Positions 13,223-26,719 are shown, counted from the stretch's first letter. The stretch is DNA of 64,000 nt from Acanthornis magna (GCA_036785705.1 JAWUZG010000970.1:2700501-2764500), one strand, 5' to 3'. Program-made: numbers and translations. The notes: a model not told the origin generated them from the letters alone.

Positions 13223-13270
13223 GGTTAGGGTTAAGGTTAGGGCCTAGTGTTAGGGTTAGGGGTAGGGTAG
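13223..13270 (+). repeat. Interstitial telomeric repeat, degenerate (TTAGGG)n
   Basis: About eight units of the vertebrate telomere repeat, G-rich strand on plus, with substitutions: GGTTAGGG, TTAAGG, TTAGGG, CCTAGTG, TTAGGG, TTAGGG, GTAGGG. It begins exactly where LTR similarity ends and unique sequence follows at about 13271. Short internal telomeric tracts are known as scars of double-strand-break repair, where telomere DNA is added or captured. Here the fit to that reading is good because the neighbouring LTR is cut at the same base. Confidence 0.9.
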
Positions 13271-16214
13271 CAGTGGCAATTTTATGACAGTGGTGCAAAT
13301 GTGAGTGATATTATTTTCTGTTGATGCTAATAACTCTTTTTGAGTGTCGTTGATAATTAAAGTGATATTTAACATAGATGCATTGAAAAACTAGACTGAA
13401 AATTTAACACATCATTCCTGTAATCTCTATTCCTTTTGCTGTCTTTCAGTAAATAAAGGAATAATGAAACATAATATGACAAATTTGAAATTAACCTGTT
13501 CATAATAGAGATTTACAGAAAAACTTAAATGGTAACCAATCTGTGTGCATAGGTTTTGTTCTTCCCTTTGATAAGCAGTATTGTCCTTCCTTAGAGGCTG
13601 TTTAGAAAGGCTCAACCTCAATAGGTGAGCAGTAGAAAGAGATTTAAAGAAGTTTGTTTCCTCAGGTGATTTTAAGGCTTCGTTTCTATTCCGTTTCCAG
13701 AAATTTGAAAACACATTTGTAAAGGTTTAGTAGCCATATGGAAACAAGAATGCTTGAGGAAGAAACCTAGTACAGCTAAAGTAAAATTAATAGGATTGAA
13801 AAAAACCAAGTACCTTGTCAGAGATGGATGAAAGATTGTCCTTCAAGTTGTTTTATTGTCTGCGATGGCTGAAGCAACTCTATTCACAGGTAAGGAGTGT
13901 TTGAAAATATTACTGCTCCTTTGGTGCATGTTTTTGATCTGAGAGGATTTTTCCTGTCATGTTGCTGGTGTGAAATCCTATGGGGTACTTTTTCCAGTGT
14001 GAATTTTGTAACTGGCGTAATATTTGTTTCTGCCGAGCTTAGGCATTTAAAAGTACTGAGATATGGATGTGCCCTCAGTGCTGGCAGCAGCACTCCCTGG
14101 TGACGGAATTGAATAAAACTGCTGTTTTACAGATATTTAGATATTCAGAATAGTGGATGCCCTGTAAAGATGCATATTAAGCTGTTCCATGGTAACTTGT
14201 TTGAGCAGCACATTGTGACTTCCTGAATGGAGGTCATTCTTTAGCAACATTTGTCCATGATATTCTGCTGGCATGTTTTTAAATTTCAATTCCCCTGTGA
14301 AAAGCTGGTTATCACATAGAGCTTTTACTGTTATTGGAATAGTAGTTGCTTTTTGTTTTTAAAATGGATGCACACCAATAATAGGTGAAATATTTCCTTT
14401 GGGCTCTCTTCTGCCCATCAGGAAGCTATACCTTACACAGTGATCATGCAGAGCAAGTGCTATAGCATCACAACTGGTATTTCGGTGCTTTACACCACAG
14501 ACATAGACAGAACTACTTTTTAATTTTGCACTGCTCTAGTGACTTGTTGATGTACCTCCCTGTCAAAATGAAAACATTCCTCTGAGGCTCCAACTAAGAA
14601 GGAAAAGAAATTGATGTCTTCTGTAGATTGTATGAATATATTTAAAGGTGGAAGAAAGAGGATTTTACTTTTGAAGTTTCATCTATGGGTCCTTATATCT
14701 TCAATCATTTATTGGTGTAAGTCTTAGTCGGCTAGAAACATGCTGTAAATACATAGTATATGTATTTAAAACTGAGAGGAGAAAAGCAAGGTGTTTTTCA
14801 TTCTTAGCAGAGAGGAGAATTTCATCTAGCTGTATTGAAGATTTGTACACTTCAGAAATTCTCAGTTTACTGAGCCAAAACTACACACACACAAAACCTA
14901 TTTGTTTGAAGTCTTGTATAGAGGTAGGGCAATGTGCAGTTGTAAACAGTTGTCAAGTCTGTGAATTAGTTTTTAAATAGATGAGGCCAAGGATTTTTTA
15001 ACAATGTAAGAGTTTCTGAAAAGTTTAAGTGTAGCATGCCAAGCTTAATTTAATGCAACCTTGCATATGAAGGGCTATAATACAGATATAGGTGTGTTAT
15101 AATAGTTTTCTATCCCAGTATTATCATGAAACAGCACAATGCTGCTTAAAAATGTCTGGATGCTTCAGTCATTGTCACATTTTGAGGTCTGGCTTTTTCA
15201 GGAAATTTGTTAAATTATTTAAAATTAACAATTTAATCTTTTGTGTACGTTTTGTGTGCAAAAACATCACGCTATAACTTCCGAGTCAGAGGTGTAATGA
15301 TTTTACCTGTTCTGGATTCCTTCCCAAATTAGCAATCATTACACTAATGACTGTAGCATTTTGCGTATTTGGTTATGTACTCATTTGTTTTATTACAAGG
15401 GGACAAGTCGAAACAGAGCTCTTCTAGTATCATCTTGTCATTCTGGTTTGTAGTTTTCCTTTTCATCAGATTTTTAAAAAATTATACTGGATAATTAACA
15501 TTCCTGCCTTTTCATTCTTTGGTGAGGGGTTTAGTGAAAATAAAAAAGTAAAATATTTGTATTAATTTTTTAAAATATCTTTTGTTATGTTACCTGTAAT
15601 TAAACATAGGCATGGGGATGAATCACTTGGCAATTAATTTCTCTTTTAAATTCCCACATAGATACTGCTCCAAAATCCAAGAGTTTTGACTACCAGCTAT
15701 AAAAAGATTGCTCACCCCACTCCAACATTGTCATTGCCAGGATTCAGCTCTGCTTCTCAGAAGGGAACTTGTTATTTCTTTCTACTTTAATAAATATCTT
15801 TGACTGTCAACTTGCTGATATCCAATGTGTGGACGAACAGTTTCTTGTAAAAAATAGATAAGGAAAGAAAAATATTGCTGTCAGCTTATATTCACTTTAC
15901 AGTGATCCAAGGCACCATTGGAACATTTTTAGAGGTGCCAAAGAAAAATGCTGAAAATTTTAGTTTAATTAATTTCCACCTTTTGGCATCTGAATTAAAA
16001 TAATAAGATTATAATGAGTTTTTTCATAAAAGACTGCAATGAAAAAGATTATAATACTTTATTAAAGACTATAATGAATTTTTAAAAGTATGCAAACTGC
16101 TTTCCTTACAATAGATATAATTTTCTGCCTGTTTTGCTTTCCATGAATAATCTGCAGTTGTTATTATTATATACAGGCTGGGAGAAGGTGGCATAGACAG
16201 CAGTCCTGCAGAGA
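13271..16214. other. AT-rich non-coding DNA, no gene recognised
   Basis: No transposon landmark is recognised. One weak donor-like site (CAG|GTAAGG at 13887-13894) follows a short open stretch with an ATG at 13865, but there is no convincing acceptor before it. Confidence 0.45.
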
Positions 16215-16859
16215 AGGTCTTGTGTTTTATGGTGGATGAAAAGCTGGACATGACCATTCACAGCCCAGAAAGTCAACTACATCCTGAGTTGCATCCAAAG
16301 CAATGTGGCCAGGAGAGCAAGGGAGATAATTCTCTGCCTCTACTCTGCCCTTGTGAGACCCCACTTGGACCACTGTGTCCCCAGCACAAAAAACCTCTTA
16401 GAGGAGGTTCAGAGGTGGCTGCAAAGATGATCAGAGGGCTGGAGCACATGTTCCATGAAGACAGGCTAACAGAGATGTGACTGTTCAGCCTGGAGAAGAG
16501 AAGGCTCTGGGGACACCTTATAGCAACCTTACAGTACTCGCATAGGGCTTATGAAAAGGAGGGACAGGAACTTTTTATGTGGGCAGAGAAAGAGAGTACA
16601 AGGGGCAATGGCTCAAAACTGAAAGAGGGCAGGTTTGGATTAGATGTTAGGAAGAAATTCTTTGCTGTGAGGGTGGTGAGGCACTGGAACAGTTTGCCCA
16701 GAGATATTGAGATGCCCCATGCCTAGAAGCGTTCAAGGCCAGAGTGGATGGGGCACTGAGCAACCTGGTCCAGTGAGTGGCATCCCTAGTGGTTCCTACG
16801 TTTGGAACTAGGTGATCTTTAAGATCCCTTCCAATGTAAGCCATTCTATGATTCTACGA
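16215..16859 (+). mobile_element. CR1 LINE, 5'-truncated copy
   Basis: About 645 bp of CR1 3' sequence. Visible landmarks are ATGTGGCCAGGAGAGCAAGG near 16303, CTCTGCCCTTGTGAGACCCC near 16343, TGTTCAGCCTGGAGAAGAG near 16482, GGTGAGGCACTGGAACAGTT near 16675, GGTGATCTTTAAGATCCCTT near 16811, and the terminal ATTCTATG/ATTCTACG pair. Several stops and indels break the former reverse transcriptase frame. It is an independent insertion from the one at 7.3 kb and differs from it throughout, consistent with another CR1 subfamily. Confidence 0.93.
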
Positions 16860-19609
16860 ACTTTGAGATTCAGTTCAACTGTACATGTTCTGTGGTGCTT
16901 TAAATTGCATGTTTCAGCTGGTACTTCAGATAGACTTAATTTAAATGTTTTCTGCACTTAAAACATTTCATTATGTAGTTTTAAATGTCTTAACATCATG
17001 ATGTAATTTTGTTGATATCCTGTCCTCCTCTTTAAAAGCACAAAATTGCATTTATGTTTTGATGCATTTGATCCAAAACAGGCATTTGCTACTAAGTGTT
17101 CGGGTAGGAAAATTAAGACATTTACTTAAGGCGCTAAGAAAAGAGACTTCTTGGTGCTCCTGTTTATAGGGATAATTTATGAACTTCATTACTTCAGCTG
17201 AAATTTGGAGTGGTTTTGGTGAAAAATATGCTTTTAAGGTGCAGAAGGAAAGTTTTGTGTACTGAATTACTTGCTGAATGAAGTAATTTATTTGCTGTGA
17301 GGAAACAAACATAAATGAACGAATAAATGTCTTGATTTATAATCCCCTCTTCTTCTAAGGCCAGGTTTGTTTGCTTTGTTGGGTCATCCTAAGAGCTGTG
17401 AGTAATTTGATGTACTGTAATCCAAGTACCAAAGTTACCCCAAAGGTTTATTAAAAGACATACAGATGTCATTGAGCTTTTTAGTACTAAGTAGAAATAA
17501 CTTTCCTTTTGGGAAGGTTGCATCTCCTAAAACACAGCTTTCCATCAGTTTCTTAAAAGGAGAGAACTAAGCCTGCTAGCAGATGTGAGCACACAAGTAA
17601 AAGATCTAGTGACACTCACCGCACTTCCCAAGGACACAGAGGATTTCTTTGTTAGAGCCAAGGTTAGATGCCTTGTTTATGTTGCCTGAAGATAGTGCTT
17701 GAGCAAAGGAATCATGACCCTCTTGATCACTGTCTATAAAGCACTTGTGAGCACTCAGACTCTTAGCCATGATGTTCACACCCATCATCAGTGTATTTTC
17801 TAGATAAACAGTGCCAAAGCATAGTGTTGCTCACTGCCTAATCTTTCAAGTCAGTCCTGAGGAAATCATGATTTTCCATCCCAAATACTATTTTAATTTT
17901 CTTCTAGAGTTCATCTTCAAGTGTCTCTGGAGAAGAGATTTAATTTTGTATTAATAAAAACCAAATGGAGCAGTCTTGTTCAAGTACGTCCCTACAGGCA
18001 ACCTCCATAGTACTGCTCCTAGTCTGTTGGGTTCTGATGCCTTGGACTACAGTCAGCTTCATGTTATGACCATATCAGAAGGAGGCAAAGATAGTACATA
18101 AGCATGCAGGACCCCTGTGCTTTCCTGCTCTAGCAGATACGCTGTCTGACTCCAAGCTGAGGCTCCAAACAACTAGTCTGTGCTCAAAGCCAAGCTTGGA
18201 GATTTGTTTGTGGGTTGGAATGAACTGCATATTAAAGAAACCCAAGAGGTACCTGCTAAAAGCTGGTCTGATCTCTAAAGTTCACTTTGCCTGAACTGTT
18301 ATAACTGAGATATCAAAGAAAACATCTTTAAATTTCTCAAAGCTAAATTTATTAAGTGAGAGTTGGAATTCTCCATGCCCACTTTGTCCTTGCAAGAAAG
18401 AATTTGCTTCCTCTCAATTCAGTGTCTTAGACTTAGTTATGCTTAGTCTCAAAAAATTATTCTTTGGACTTTTCAAAGGTCTGGCTGGGACCTTCCTGGA
18501 AATTCAACAGCTTGTTGCTTTTTCTGCATGAATTGCTGCTCCCAGACCTGTGCTGTATCTCTTGAACTCATTTCACCCGGTCACCTCTTTGACCATCTAC
18601 CTCACCAGCACACACAGGGAAAGGAATGCCTCTCCTCCTTTTGCTACCAGTCTCATGCAATTTTCATAATGGATTTTAACAGTGTTGTGCACAAAATAAA
18701 GGTACCAAAATCCAGCCCAAGTGCTTTTCATCATATTCCCTCCACCTTCTTTTGAGGAGTGTATTTCTATCCAGGCTACCAGTTTATTACCATTTTTGCC
18801 CTGCAATCACTCTACATTTTCGTAATTCAAATTGCTCCTGCAGATATTAAAAAATCTGAAGAATGTTCCATAACTGGGATTTCTAGGTGTTATGCGGTGT
18901 AAAATGCAGTGTGTCAAAGGAAGCTAGAAACAGACAGATCTAAATAGATGTATTTAAAACAATTCAAACAACGTAGGAGTAAAGAGTACTCAAATCCAAA
19001 ATTAAGATAGTGTATCCCAAGGTCTTCAACTACCTAATTCAGCCCAGTTGTTACTGAGGTTATACAGTGGATAGAGTGGATGTTGCCTGTGATTGATATT
19101 TTGTAGACACTAGACCTAAGATAGTGCTTATCATGAACTAAATCTTGAACATCTTTTTCACCTGCTAAAGAAGAAAAGTCCACTTCCTTTCTTCTCTCAC
19201 TCATCTTTGCAATATGTACAGAGCAATTCTTTCCCATTTCAAACTTGAGGTGATAGCAAGTGTTGAGATATCACCTTAAGGCTTTTTCTTTTTTTCCCCA
19301 AACAATATAAGTTAATTCTCAAGCAGTCCACATTTTGTATAGTTTTAATAAACCTTTTTTGCCTTTCTATAGCAAAATGAGATGACTAAAGAACAAGCTC
19401 ATCATGTTTCAGTTTGAATGAAGTTGAAGTGGGATGGAACAAAGCAATACCAGGATGCAAATAATGCATTTCCTGTAATATGGAAATAATAAAGCAACGT
19501 GAAATCATTCTAGCTTAATCACTAAAAAAAAGCATGCCAAATGAACACCTGTGGCTTCAGTGTTCATTAGCAATCAGTGTAAACAGGACTCTTTTGGTTT
19601 AAAAGCTTT
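16860..19609. other. AT-rich non-coding DNA, no gene recognised
   Basis: No repeat terminus, exon or RNA gene is recognisable. Open frames are 60-86 codons and unremarkable. Confidence 0.5.
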
Positions 19610-19760
19610 TATTTATTTTTTTTTTGTTTGGTTTTGGTTTTTTGTTTTGTTTTGGTTTTTCTTTGGGGGGATTTGGGTGTGTTTTTGTTTTGTTTTGGTT
19701 TTGTTTTGTTTTTTTGTTTTTGGTTTTGTTTATTGATTTTTGGTTTGTTTTTAGTAATTA
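19610..19760. repeat. T/G-rich low-complexity tract (TTTTG-type)
   Basis: About 150 bp almost free of A and C on the plus strand, built from TTTTG and TTTGG units with longer T-runs and one G6. Apparent open frames through it (F, W, V, L only) are artefacts of composition. Confidence 0.9.
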
Positions 19761-22700
19761 GACATACACCTGGTGAGAATCTTGTGTCTGAATATATGTA
19801 TAATAACTCTTACACTTTAGGATGCTATTGATCTTTGAACTACTTTTTCATTTTAACTCCATTTAGAAGTGGAAGCTACATACTATACAATTAGGAATTG
19901 CCTGAAACAAAGCAAATTTTTGAGACTGACTCGTCAGAGGATTCTTGAACCAAGATAATACCAAGGCATCAGTAATTCTCAAAATACTCAGTCTATTGAA
20001 TTAAAATGCCAATTATTTATAATTTATATGAGGAGAAAAATAAATATAAACAGAATAAACTTAAATATGGACTCTCCAATTGCTGTACAAACTCACACAT
20101 CATCCACTACACTTTAGTGTTGTATTGTCATTAGACTTGAACAGGAACTTTTCAATGAAACTGGAACGTTATGTGGGAAATTTATTCTGCTTCAGCTAAT
20201 GGGTGGCTTCTTAGCCTCAGGGTCATTTTCTTAACTGGAAGGGAAGAGTGAGACTTGTCCCAGAATTGACAGTACTCTTGCAGTCATTTCCTGCAGATGT
20301 GGAAAAACTAGCTTGAAGCCCAGGATTTTGGCACTGCAATCCCAGCCTTATATGAATGTCATAGTGACTTTGTCAGTCACTGTTTCACAGCACAGTGCTT
20401 GTGTGAGACCAGACCCAGTGCTGCATTCTGTCTGACAGTGGTAAACATGTAGAGAAATAATGAAATAGGCAAATGCCAATGATACAATCTCAAGTCCAAT
20501 GATTTCCTGAGATGAATATTGTTTGTTTGTTATTAGTAGCTTTCAAAGAGGTTTCTCCTTAGAGAACTTGTCTGGTCCCTTTTGAGCTCACATAAACATT
20601 TACATCTATGATGTCCTTTGGCAAGGTGCTCCATGAGTCTATTAACTATGGTGTGAAGAAACACTCTGTATGTGTATGTAAATATCTCAATTTAATTTGT
20701 TCTTTTATTTGTTATTTTTACCTTTTGTTTAAAAAAATGAAAATATGTTCAGTTTCACTGTTGAAATGGGAGAGATTCAAAATGCAGTTTTTCTGCCCAC
20801 AGAAATGGCTTCCTGCCAAACACTGATTATATTACAGACTGAGGAAAATAATGGAGGGAGAAGAAGTCCATCTTATATAATTGAACCAAGGGTAATCCTC
20901 ATTAATATTCTGAGCTTGGAAAGACCAGTAAAAATGTGCGCTTTGGGATTCTGTTTATAACAAATGCTTGAGCAACATAACTCATAGATTGTGTAGGCTG
21001 TATAGTGATGTCAGGGTTGTAACACCTTCTTATACAACTGCAAGATGTCTGTTATTCAAAATGTCCACTGATTGTTAGTTTTCAAAACGTATGGTTGAAG
21101 ACAAGCACATTGATCAGCTAATGGTTTTGTGCACTTGAAATACTGCTATTTCAATAACAAAGCCTGTTCCAGAATGAAGGAACAAAACAAACTTTCTAGA
21201 TCCTTATGCTACAGCCTGTAGGAATTATGCTCAGCACACAAAGAGCTGTAATGCTGCAATAAAACACTGGTTAGAGTCTTAAAGACAGCAACAGTAAAAA
21301 TGGTCATAATACTAGCTGGTTTCTCTATATTAGAAAGGCAAATGGAATTAGGACTCAGTCATCCAAATTAAACTGGACTATAAAGTTACAGAGAATCTAT
21401 ATGGAAAGAATTTTTCTTATCATACAGATGATGGTATTGGGAAATGTATATTCATTCACATAGATTTTGTGCAGAAAAGAAGGTATTGCAATGAGTTTCC
21501 TGCTTTAACATTAAAATTGCTGTTTTTTCAACAAAAGAGGGATTTTTTTTTTCAAAGCACAAGCTAAAGAAAATATCAAAAACTTGTTTGCTTGAAAATT
21601 CAGTGAAGTCAGACACAGTGATAGAACAGGTTGGTGGCTGAAATATCATGGAGAGGCCTCATTACAGTAAGAAAAGTGTAATCCTTTAACTAGCTTTACA
21701 CATACCAAAACCAGTTAATATTAATGGAGAGTAAAGATTCACTTGCAACATAACACATCTAATTTTTATTGAGCGTGATCTACAAAAGACAGTTGAATGT
21801 AACACTATATATGCAGCATTTGTACTAAAGAAGTAGCTGTGATTAAGAAAAGGTGAGAAATATTAGCTACAGGCTAAAAAGAAGAAAAAGCTCCCTGGTA
21901 GCCCTAATATTTCTTAATGGAGGGTGGAGAAGAAAGGCATGGTTGTATTTAATATGTTACATAAAAATGTGATTTTGTCTTTTTAAGACTTATATATGTA
22001 AAAAAAAAAAAAAGCAACTTCCACCCTAAGCCTGAATTCTCACATTCAGGCTTCATTCATAGAAATCTGCTTCCAGGTAGATGAAAGAGACAGCTGTAAA
22101 CTTTGGAGGCCACTAATAAATCAAATTCTAATCCATGAGAGTCGGAAAAATGAACCAAGCTCTCCAGTCCCCAGTATTTCTACTTGTGTTCATTTGCAAA
22201 GTTTGAAGTGGATAAAGAGAAAGTGTTTTAAGAAAGAAAGAAAGCAAAAGAACAATGGAAAAGTAAATATGCTAAAATGCAACAATCCATTTCCAAACTG
22301 GTAACAAATGCTCCACTGCAGTTTGAAGTCTTTCTTCCATGTTGTTTCCTCTTGCTGTTTTGGGTTGGGATTTTTGCCCTTGCAATGAGGTAAGAGCTAA
22401 GCTAGCCAGTAGTTTCAACGTCTTTGTGTGGAATCACTCAAACTTTGAGATTAAGAGGCATGAGGACTTGATCCCTTTCAGAGTGGTGGTGCAAGGTCTC
22501 ACGCAGCTGGCATGCCTTCATACATTGAGGCTTCATTTGTGTGTCCTTTGCATGGGCTACCAGCCTGCACTGATTTGGAGTTTCTGCACTCTGGCACTCA
22601 TGTTTTGGATTCTGCTAAATCAGGATTAAAAAATTTGGAACCTGCAGGATCACAGGTGTCTGCCCCTTCTCTTTTAGGGCTACTACCAGTTGGCTTCCCA

Positions 22701-22838
22701 GCATTTACTGCAGCTGAGCTAGACTATGAGCAGGACCCAGAACTTCTTATCTTCCTTCCATAGTCCAGCTCTAAAGTGATACTGGCTTATTGTTACCATG
22801 AAGGCAGTGTGTGGAAAAAAACCCCAAGAATTCACACA
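19761..22838. other. AT-rich non-coding DNA, no gene recognised
   Basis: No transposon landmark. It includes a run of about 14 A at 22000-22013 and a short perfect hairpin at 22028-22053, listed separately. The frame at 22339-22629 (96 codons, hydrophobic start) has no recognisable family. Confidence 0.45.
22028..22053. repeat. Short perfect hairpin (10-bp arms, 6-nt loop)
   Basis: AAGCCTGAAT and ATTCAGGCTT pair perfectly around TCTCAC, just downstream of an A-run. Too short to be a microRNA precursor on its own. Function unknown, possibly chance. Confidence 0.6.
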
Positions 22839-23255
22839 TGTTGTGGTTTAGGAATTGTATTCTCCAATTTAATGCTCCCACTTAAACCATGTACTGTTTG
22901 CTCCCCCTCTCCCCTGTGGCAGCTGGAGAGCAGAATTGGTGGCACCAAAGGCAAAGATCATGGCTGGAGATAAGAACAGTTTACTACAATGAGGTAAGAA
23001 AATAAACAGTGACACCAACCATGCTAATGAGAGAAGGTACAAGAAAGCAACGATTCATGTGGAAAACCCCTGACAATGGACAATACTGAATGGCTTCCTC
23101 CACCACCAGTAGACTGAAGCCCCTTCTCCTCAGAAGAGACCCCTTCTCCTGCCCATGGTGATGACATGAGGTGGTATAGAATAACCTCCTGGTCCTAGCC
23201 ATGCCCCCTACTGCCTACTGCAAAAATTTGCCCTGTCCTGGCTGGAACCAGGACA
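22839..23255 (-). mobile_element. ERVL-type solitary LTR (same family as 47633-48165)
   Basis: On the minus strand it runs from TGTCCTGGTTCCAGC (at 23255) to CCTAAACCACAACA (at 22839), giving TG...CA ends. Inside are the GGTTATTCTATACCACCTCATG block near 23190-23168, and AGTAAACTGTTCTTATCTCC followed by a CATGATCTTTGCC block near 22985-22950. The same blocks in the same order occur on the plus strand at 47.6-48.2 kb, so the two are one family. This copy is about 417 bp, shorter than its partner, so internal deletions are likely. No polypurine tract precedes its 5' end and no pol relic flanks it, so I read it as a solo LTR. I could not identify a matching target duplication. Confidence 0.85.
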
Positions 23256-25998
23256 ATAGGCTTTCTTCCTGGAGAGACAGAAAGCGGCCAGCTGATGTTG
23301 CTAGATAAAGGGAACATCTTGAACACTGCTGATTGTTTTTGTAAAAGGATGGTAATTGCCATGTGAGCAGACAAGTGCCGGATCAGATCTAAGCAGATGG
23401 CAGGTGGTGACGGTGAAGTAGAGGGACTTAGAAAAAGCAGGGACAGAACAAAATCTTTTGCTAGTACAAATGTTCTGACTGTTCCACTTGAACTTCTCTT
23501 TTATTTTTTGGATGGCACGTGCACTACCCAGTGCTATTCTTTTATCTAGATAGCCTCTATTAGATAGACTCTAAAGGAGTCTTTGCCAAGCAAAACAATT
23601 CTTCTTAAACAACTAGAAAATACTTGATAAGCCTGTTTCTGCTTGGAAATCTCAGACATCTGCATAATTGCCATGTTTCTTTGAATCTCTTGGATATACA
23701 ATTGCCTTTTGCTGATGCAATGTCCCAGCACTAGTTTACAACTTGCATGGTATTTTTGATATTTTGGTCAGTACCTGCCATGTTTGTCCTGGAAATTCTG
23801 GTGCTTATGTGGAGTGACCACAGAAAAACACCAGATCTACACACTACAATGTCTGAGAAATCTCACTGCTGGGAGGACAGAGAGTACACCTGTGATATGA
23901 TAGTCCTGATAATCTCTGAACTCTGCAGCTGGAGGAACATTGATAAGTGCTCCAAAATCTCTAAGCCTTTCTGCTAAACTTGTCCCATAGCTGAACTATC
24001 CTATATTGTATCATGCAGTAGGGATGCATGAGGAATCATTTATCAATCCCATCATAAGAAATTTTTAATGCTGTCAGCTGGCACTGTCTCACAGCTTGCT
24101 AGGGTAGTTTTCTGGAGATAAAATGTCTTTTTCTCACATTTGTGAGTAAATAATTATTGCTGAACTTTGACTCCCATCCTAAAAAATGGTAAAGCATTTC
24201 AGAGTTTTTCTTGGTGAATTCAGCAATTGGAGAGAGAGAAAGGTTATTTTCCTAGGTCAATGACCGTTTCTGAGATAAATGGGTTCAATTGCAAAAGGCT
24301 GGAGGTTTGCAGCTCTTTCTGGCAGCTGATGGATCATGCACTTTAGAGTGTAGCTCAGTGTTCTTTTTGGATACCTCCTCTCTGAGAACTAAGTGCCCTT
24401 GTTTTACAGTGTTATTCTAAACTTAGTGTCATTCACTCTGTCATATTTTGTGGTGTTGTAACAGACTTACTGGAAAATGCTAGTTTTCAGGGGTAAGACA
24501 GGCTTCCATTAGTTTAAAACTGCACAGTCCATTTTTCATATCTATACTTCAAATCATGCAAATATTTAAATAAGATTATTTTTAAGTGATTTAATATAAA
24601 TTTTCTCAAGCCTTAAAAACAGAAAATTGCTCTGTTCTTCACTATTGGATTGTGGAACTCTGGTAGCAAAGGGGCTTGAAATAGCTTTAGTGACACAGAA
24701 CAGGATGAAACTTGGGGGATATATGCAACTGCTGCCCTTTGGTTGGGGTTATTAGGAGGAGCTGCAGGTGGCTTTCATTTAGCAAAGTGAGTCATTTACT
24801 GTTAATAATAACTAATAAAAATTAACCAATAAATGAAGTATTTTCATAACCATGTGAAGTGCTAGTGAGATACAGTTTGAAAGAAAGTCCTCATTATCCT
24901 ACACTCTCTAGTTGTACTAACATTCACAGAAGTAGTAACACAGTTTTTTCATTTTCAAATGCTGGTATTTATTTTATATCCACTTATCATGACAGACAAT
25001 GAGGTACTCTTGGCTTCCCATCAATGGACATGATTTTGACAAGATTATGAATTTTTTAGGAGTGAAAAACTTCCCTTTTGACACACATTGGATTTTGATA
25101 AAATAATATAGTCTGGAATAAATAATGTTGTTTAGTTTATCAGAAATTGACATGTCTTCCTGCTTGGAAGCAATGAAATGTCCTTGTTATGTAAGTAAAT
25201 GATTGGACCTGGGATAGATTTCCCAATACTTAGGCTTTGAGTCTCAGACAGTGCAGAAGAGTTTATTTAGGTCACTGCAACCATGGTTTGGAAATCTACA
25301 GAACCCATATATTGTTTAAACTAGGCCTCTTTGAAACAAAAGTGGTTGTATGCCATTGTAAGAATATTTAACAACAAAATATTAGAGTTGTCCAGTCATA
25401 ATGATCTACTGACATAAGAACAAATTGTGGAGAGAGGCAATATCAATTATAGAAAATGCATACAGTTAAAAAACTCCAACAAACAGACTGGCATGCAAAC
25501 GGAATTTCTTGTTAAATTCATTCTGAGGCTCCACAAATTATCTATTTTACTATATTAATAATTCTTATAGAATTCAGGTCTTTTTAACATGCAAGTAGTA
25601 TAATAGTGTTTTAAATTTATGCTGTTTAAATGTCATATGTGAAACTGTACATTAATGTCTCATATAGTATGTTTATTGAAACTATCAAGAGTATTAAACA
25701 ATTCATGAGGAGTATTAGAACCATGAATCATTTTAATTAGACTACAAAATTACAGATGATACTGAATGGAGAATATTAAAAGTAGACTATAACTTCAGAG
25801 TCATGTGGACATAATCCAAATTTAAGAAGAGTCATTGAAAGATTTAGACCAAATTTAGGGTTTGATAAAAAAAATTATAGAGCTGTGGAGGTACGTAGAA
25901 AATGTGAGGAAAATGTGGCATAAGTTTTGTTGAAGAAGACTGCTTTTTGTCATGCTCCGGTAAAATAACTGTGTTGCTTTTCTTTCAGACTTAAAAAT
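23256..25998. other. AT-rich non-coding DNA, no gene recognised
   Basis: No landmark of a known repeat, and no exon that I can support. Open frames are 61-76 codons. Confidence 0.5.
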
Positions 25999-26715
25999 GT
26001 GATGGACCTAATATCTCTAGAATTCACTGCTGGGGGATATTCCCAGTGCAGGCAGCTCAGTGAGCAGCTGCAGTGCAAATTCCACGTTGTGCCCTGGGTG
26101 GGGGAAATGGCTGGAGTTCCCAGCAATGAGCTGTGACTGGCACTGGCCCTTTGTCTAACAAAGGACACAAGGACCTATGGGGCCACACGGCTGGTCACCC
26201 AGAGACTCTGCAGAACCCATTTAAACAAGGAGAAAATCCCAGGCCCAAAATGGCCATTGGAACATAAGGCATGTGTAAGGGGCATGAAGTGTGTGTGAGG
26301 ATCCTGTGTTCAGACTGTATGTGTACAAAAACCTGGCAACACCCAGACTGACTTGGAATCATGTTGCTGTACCGCAATTAAATGAAAAGGAATCAGTCCT
26401 CTGTGTCTCTGCTACAGGAAATCTTGGACTGAACCAGTGAGGGAAACTTGTCTGACTATGTGTCGTGACTATTCTGACTATGTCTGACTATTCCCATCCA
26501 GCAGGGCACTGGAACTGCTCACTGGAGCCGCCCACTGCAAAGGCGCTTTGCTTCCAGTAGTAAGTCCTGGGTGGTGCAAGTGGGACTCCAAGAATGGCTC
26601 GTGAATGGTCAGTCAGGAAAGTTTCCCTAACATCGCTAAAGCCTAAGTGGTATTGTGCCACAAGGCAGATCCCTAACTGAGCTGGCGACAATGCTGTTTT
26701 CTATTACAACTATGA
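25999..26715 (+). mobile_element. Probable retroviral LTR plus leader, plus-strand copy
   Basis: The stretch from about 26030 is less AT-rich and has LTR layout. A TATA-weak region at about 26315-26330 precedes an ATTAAA signal at 26377-26382, followed by a U5-like block GTGTCTCTGCTACAGG. At 26572-26592 lies TGGTGCAAG then TGGGACTCC, which could be a decayed tRNA-type primer-binding site; this is inference. The leader that follows contains GGAAAGTTTCCCTAACA at 26617-26632. Similar blocks in the same order occur on the opposite strand at 26.73-27.05 kb, which supports a shared origin. No gag frame is visible. Outer boundaries are approximate. Confidence 0.5.
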
Positions 26716-26719
26716 TCCT

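Noticed and set aside
13822..13889. Possible exon ending at CAG|GTAAGG with an ATG inside
   Set aside because: The upstream AG is preceded by purine-rich DNA rather than a polypyrimidine tract, so there is no credible acceptor. It is too weak to annotate.
22325..22391. Possible exon before GAG|GTAAGA encoding a hydrophobic stretch
   Set aside because: The acceptor lacks a pyrimidine tract and the open stretch is T-rich low complexity.
26540..26600. tRNA-Leu-like text (AAGGCGCT...GTGGGACTCC)
   Set aside because: No cloverleaf can be drawn and there is no T-arm GGTTCRA. It is better read as a decayed primer-binding site region.
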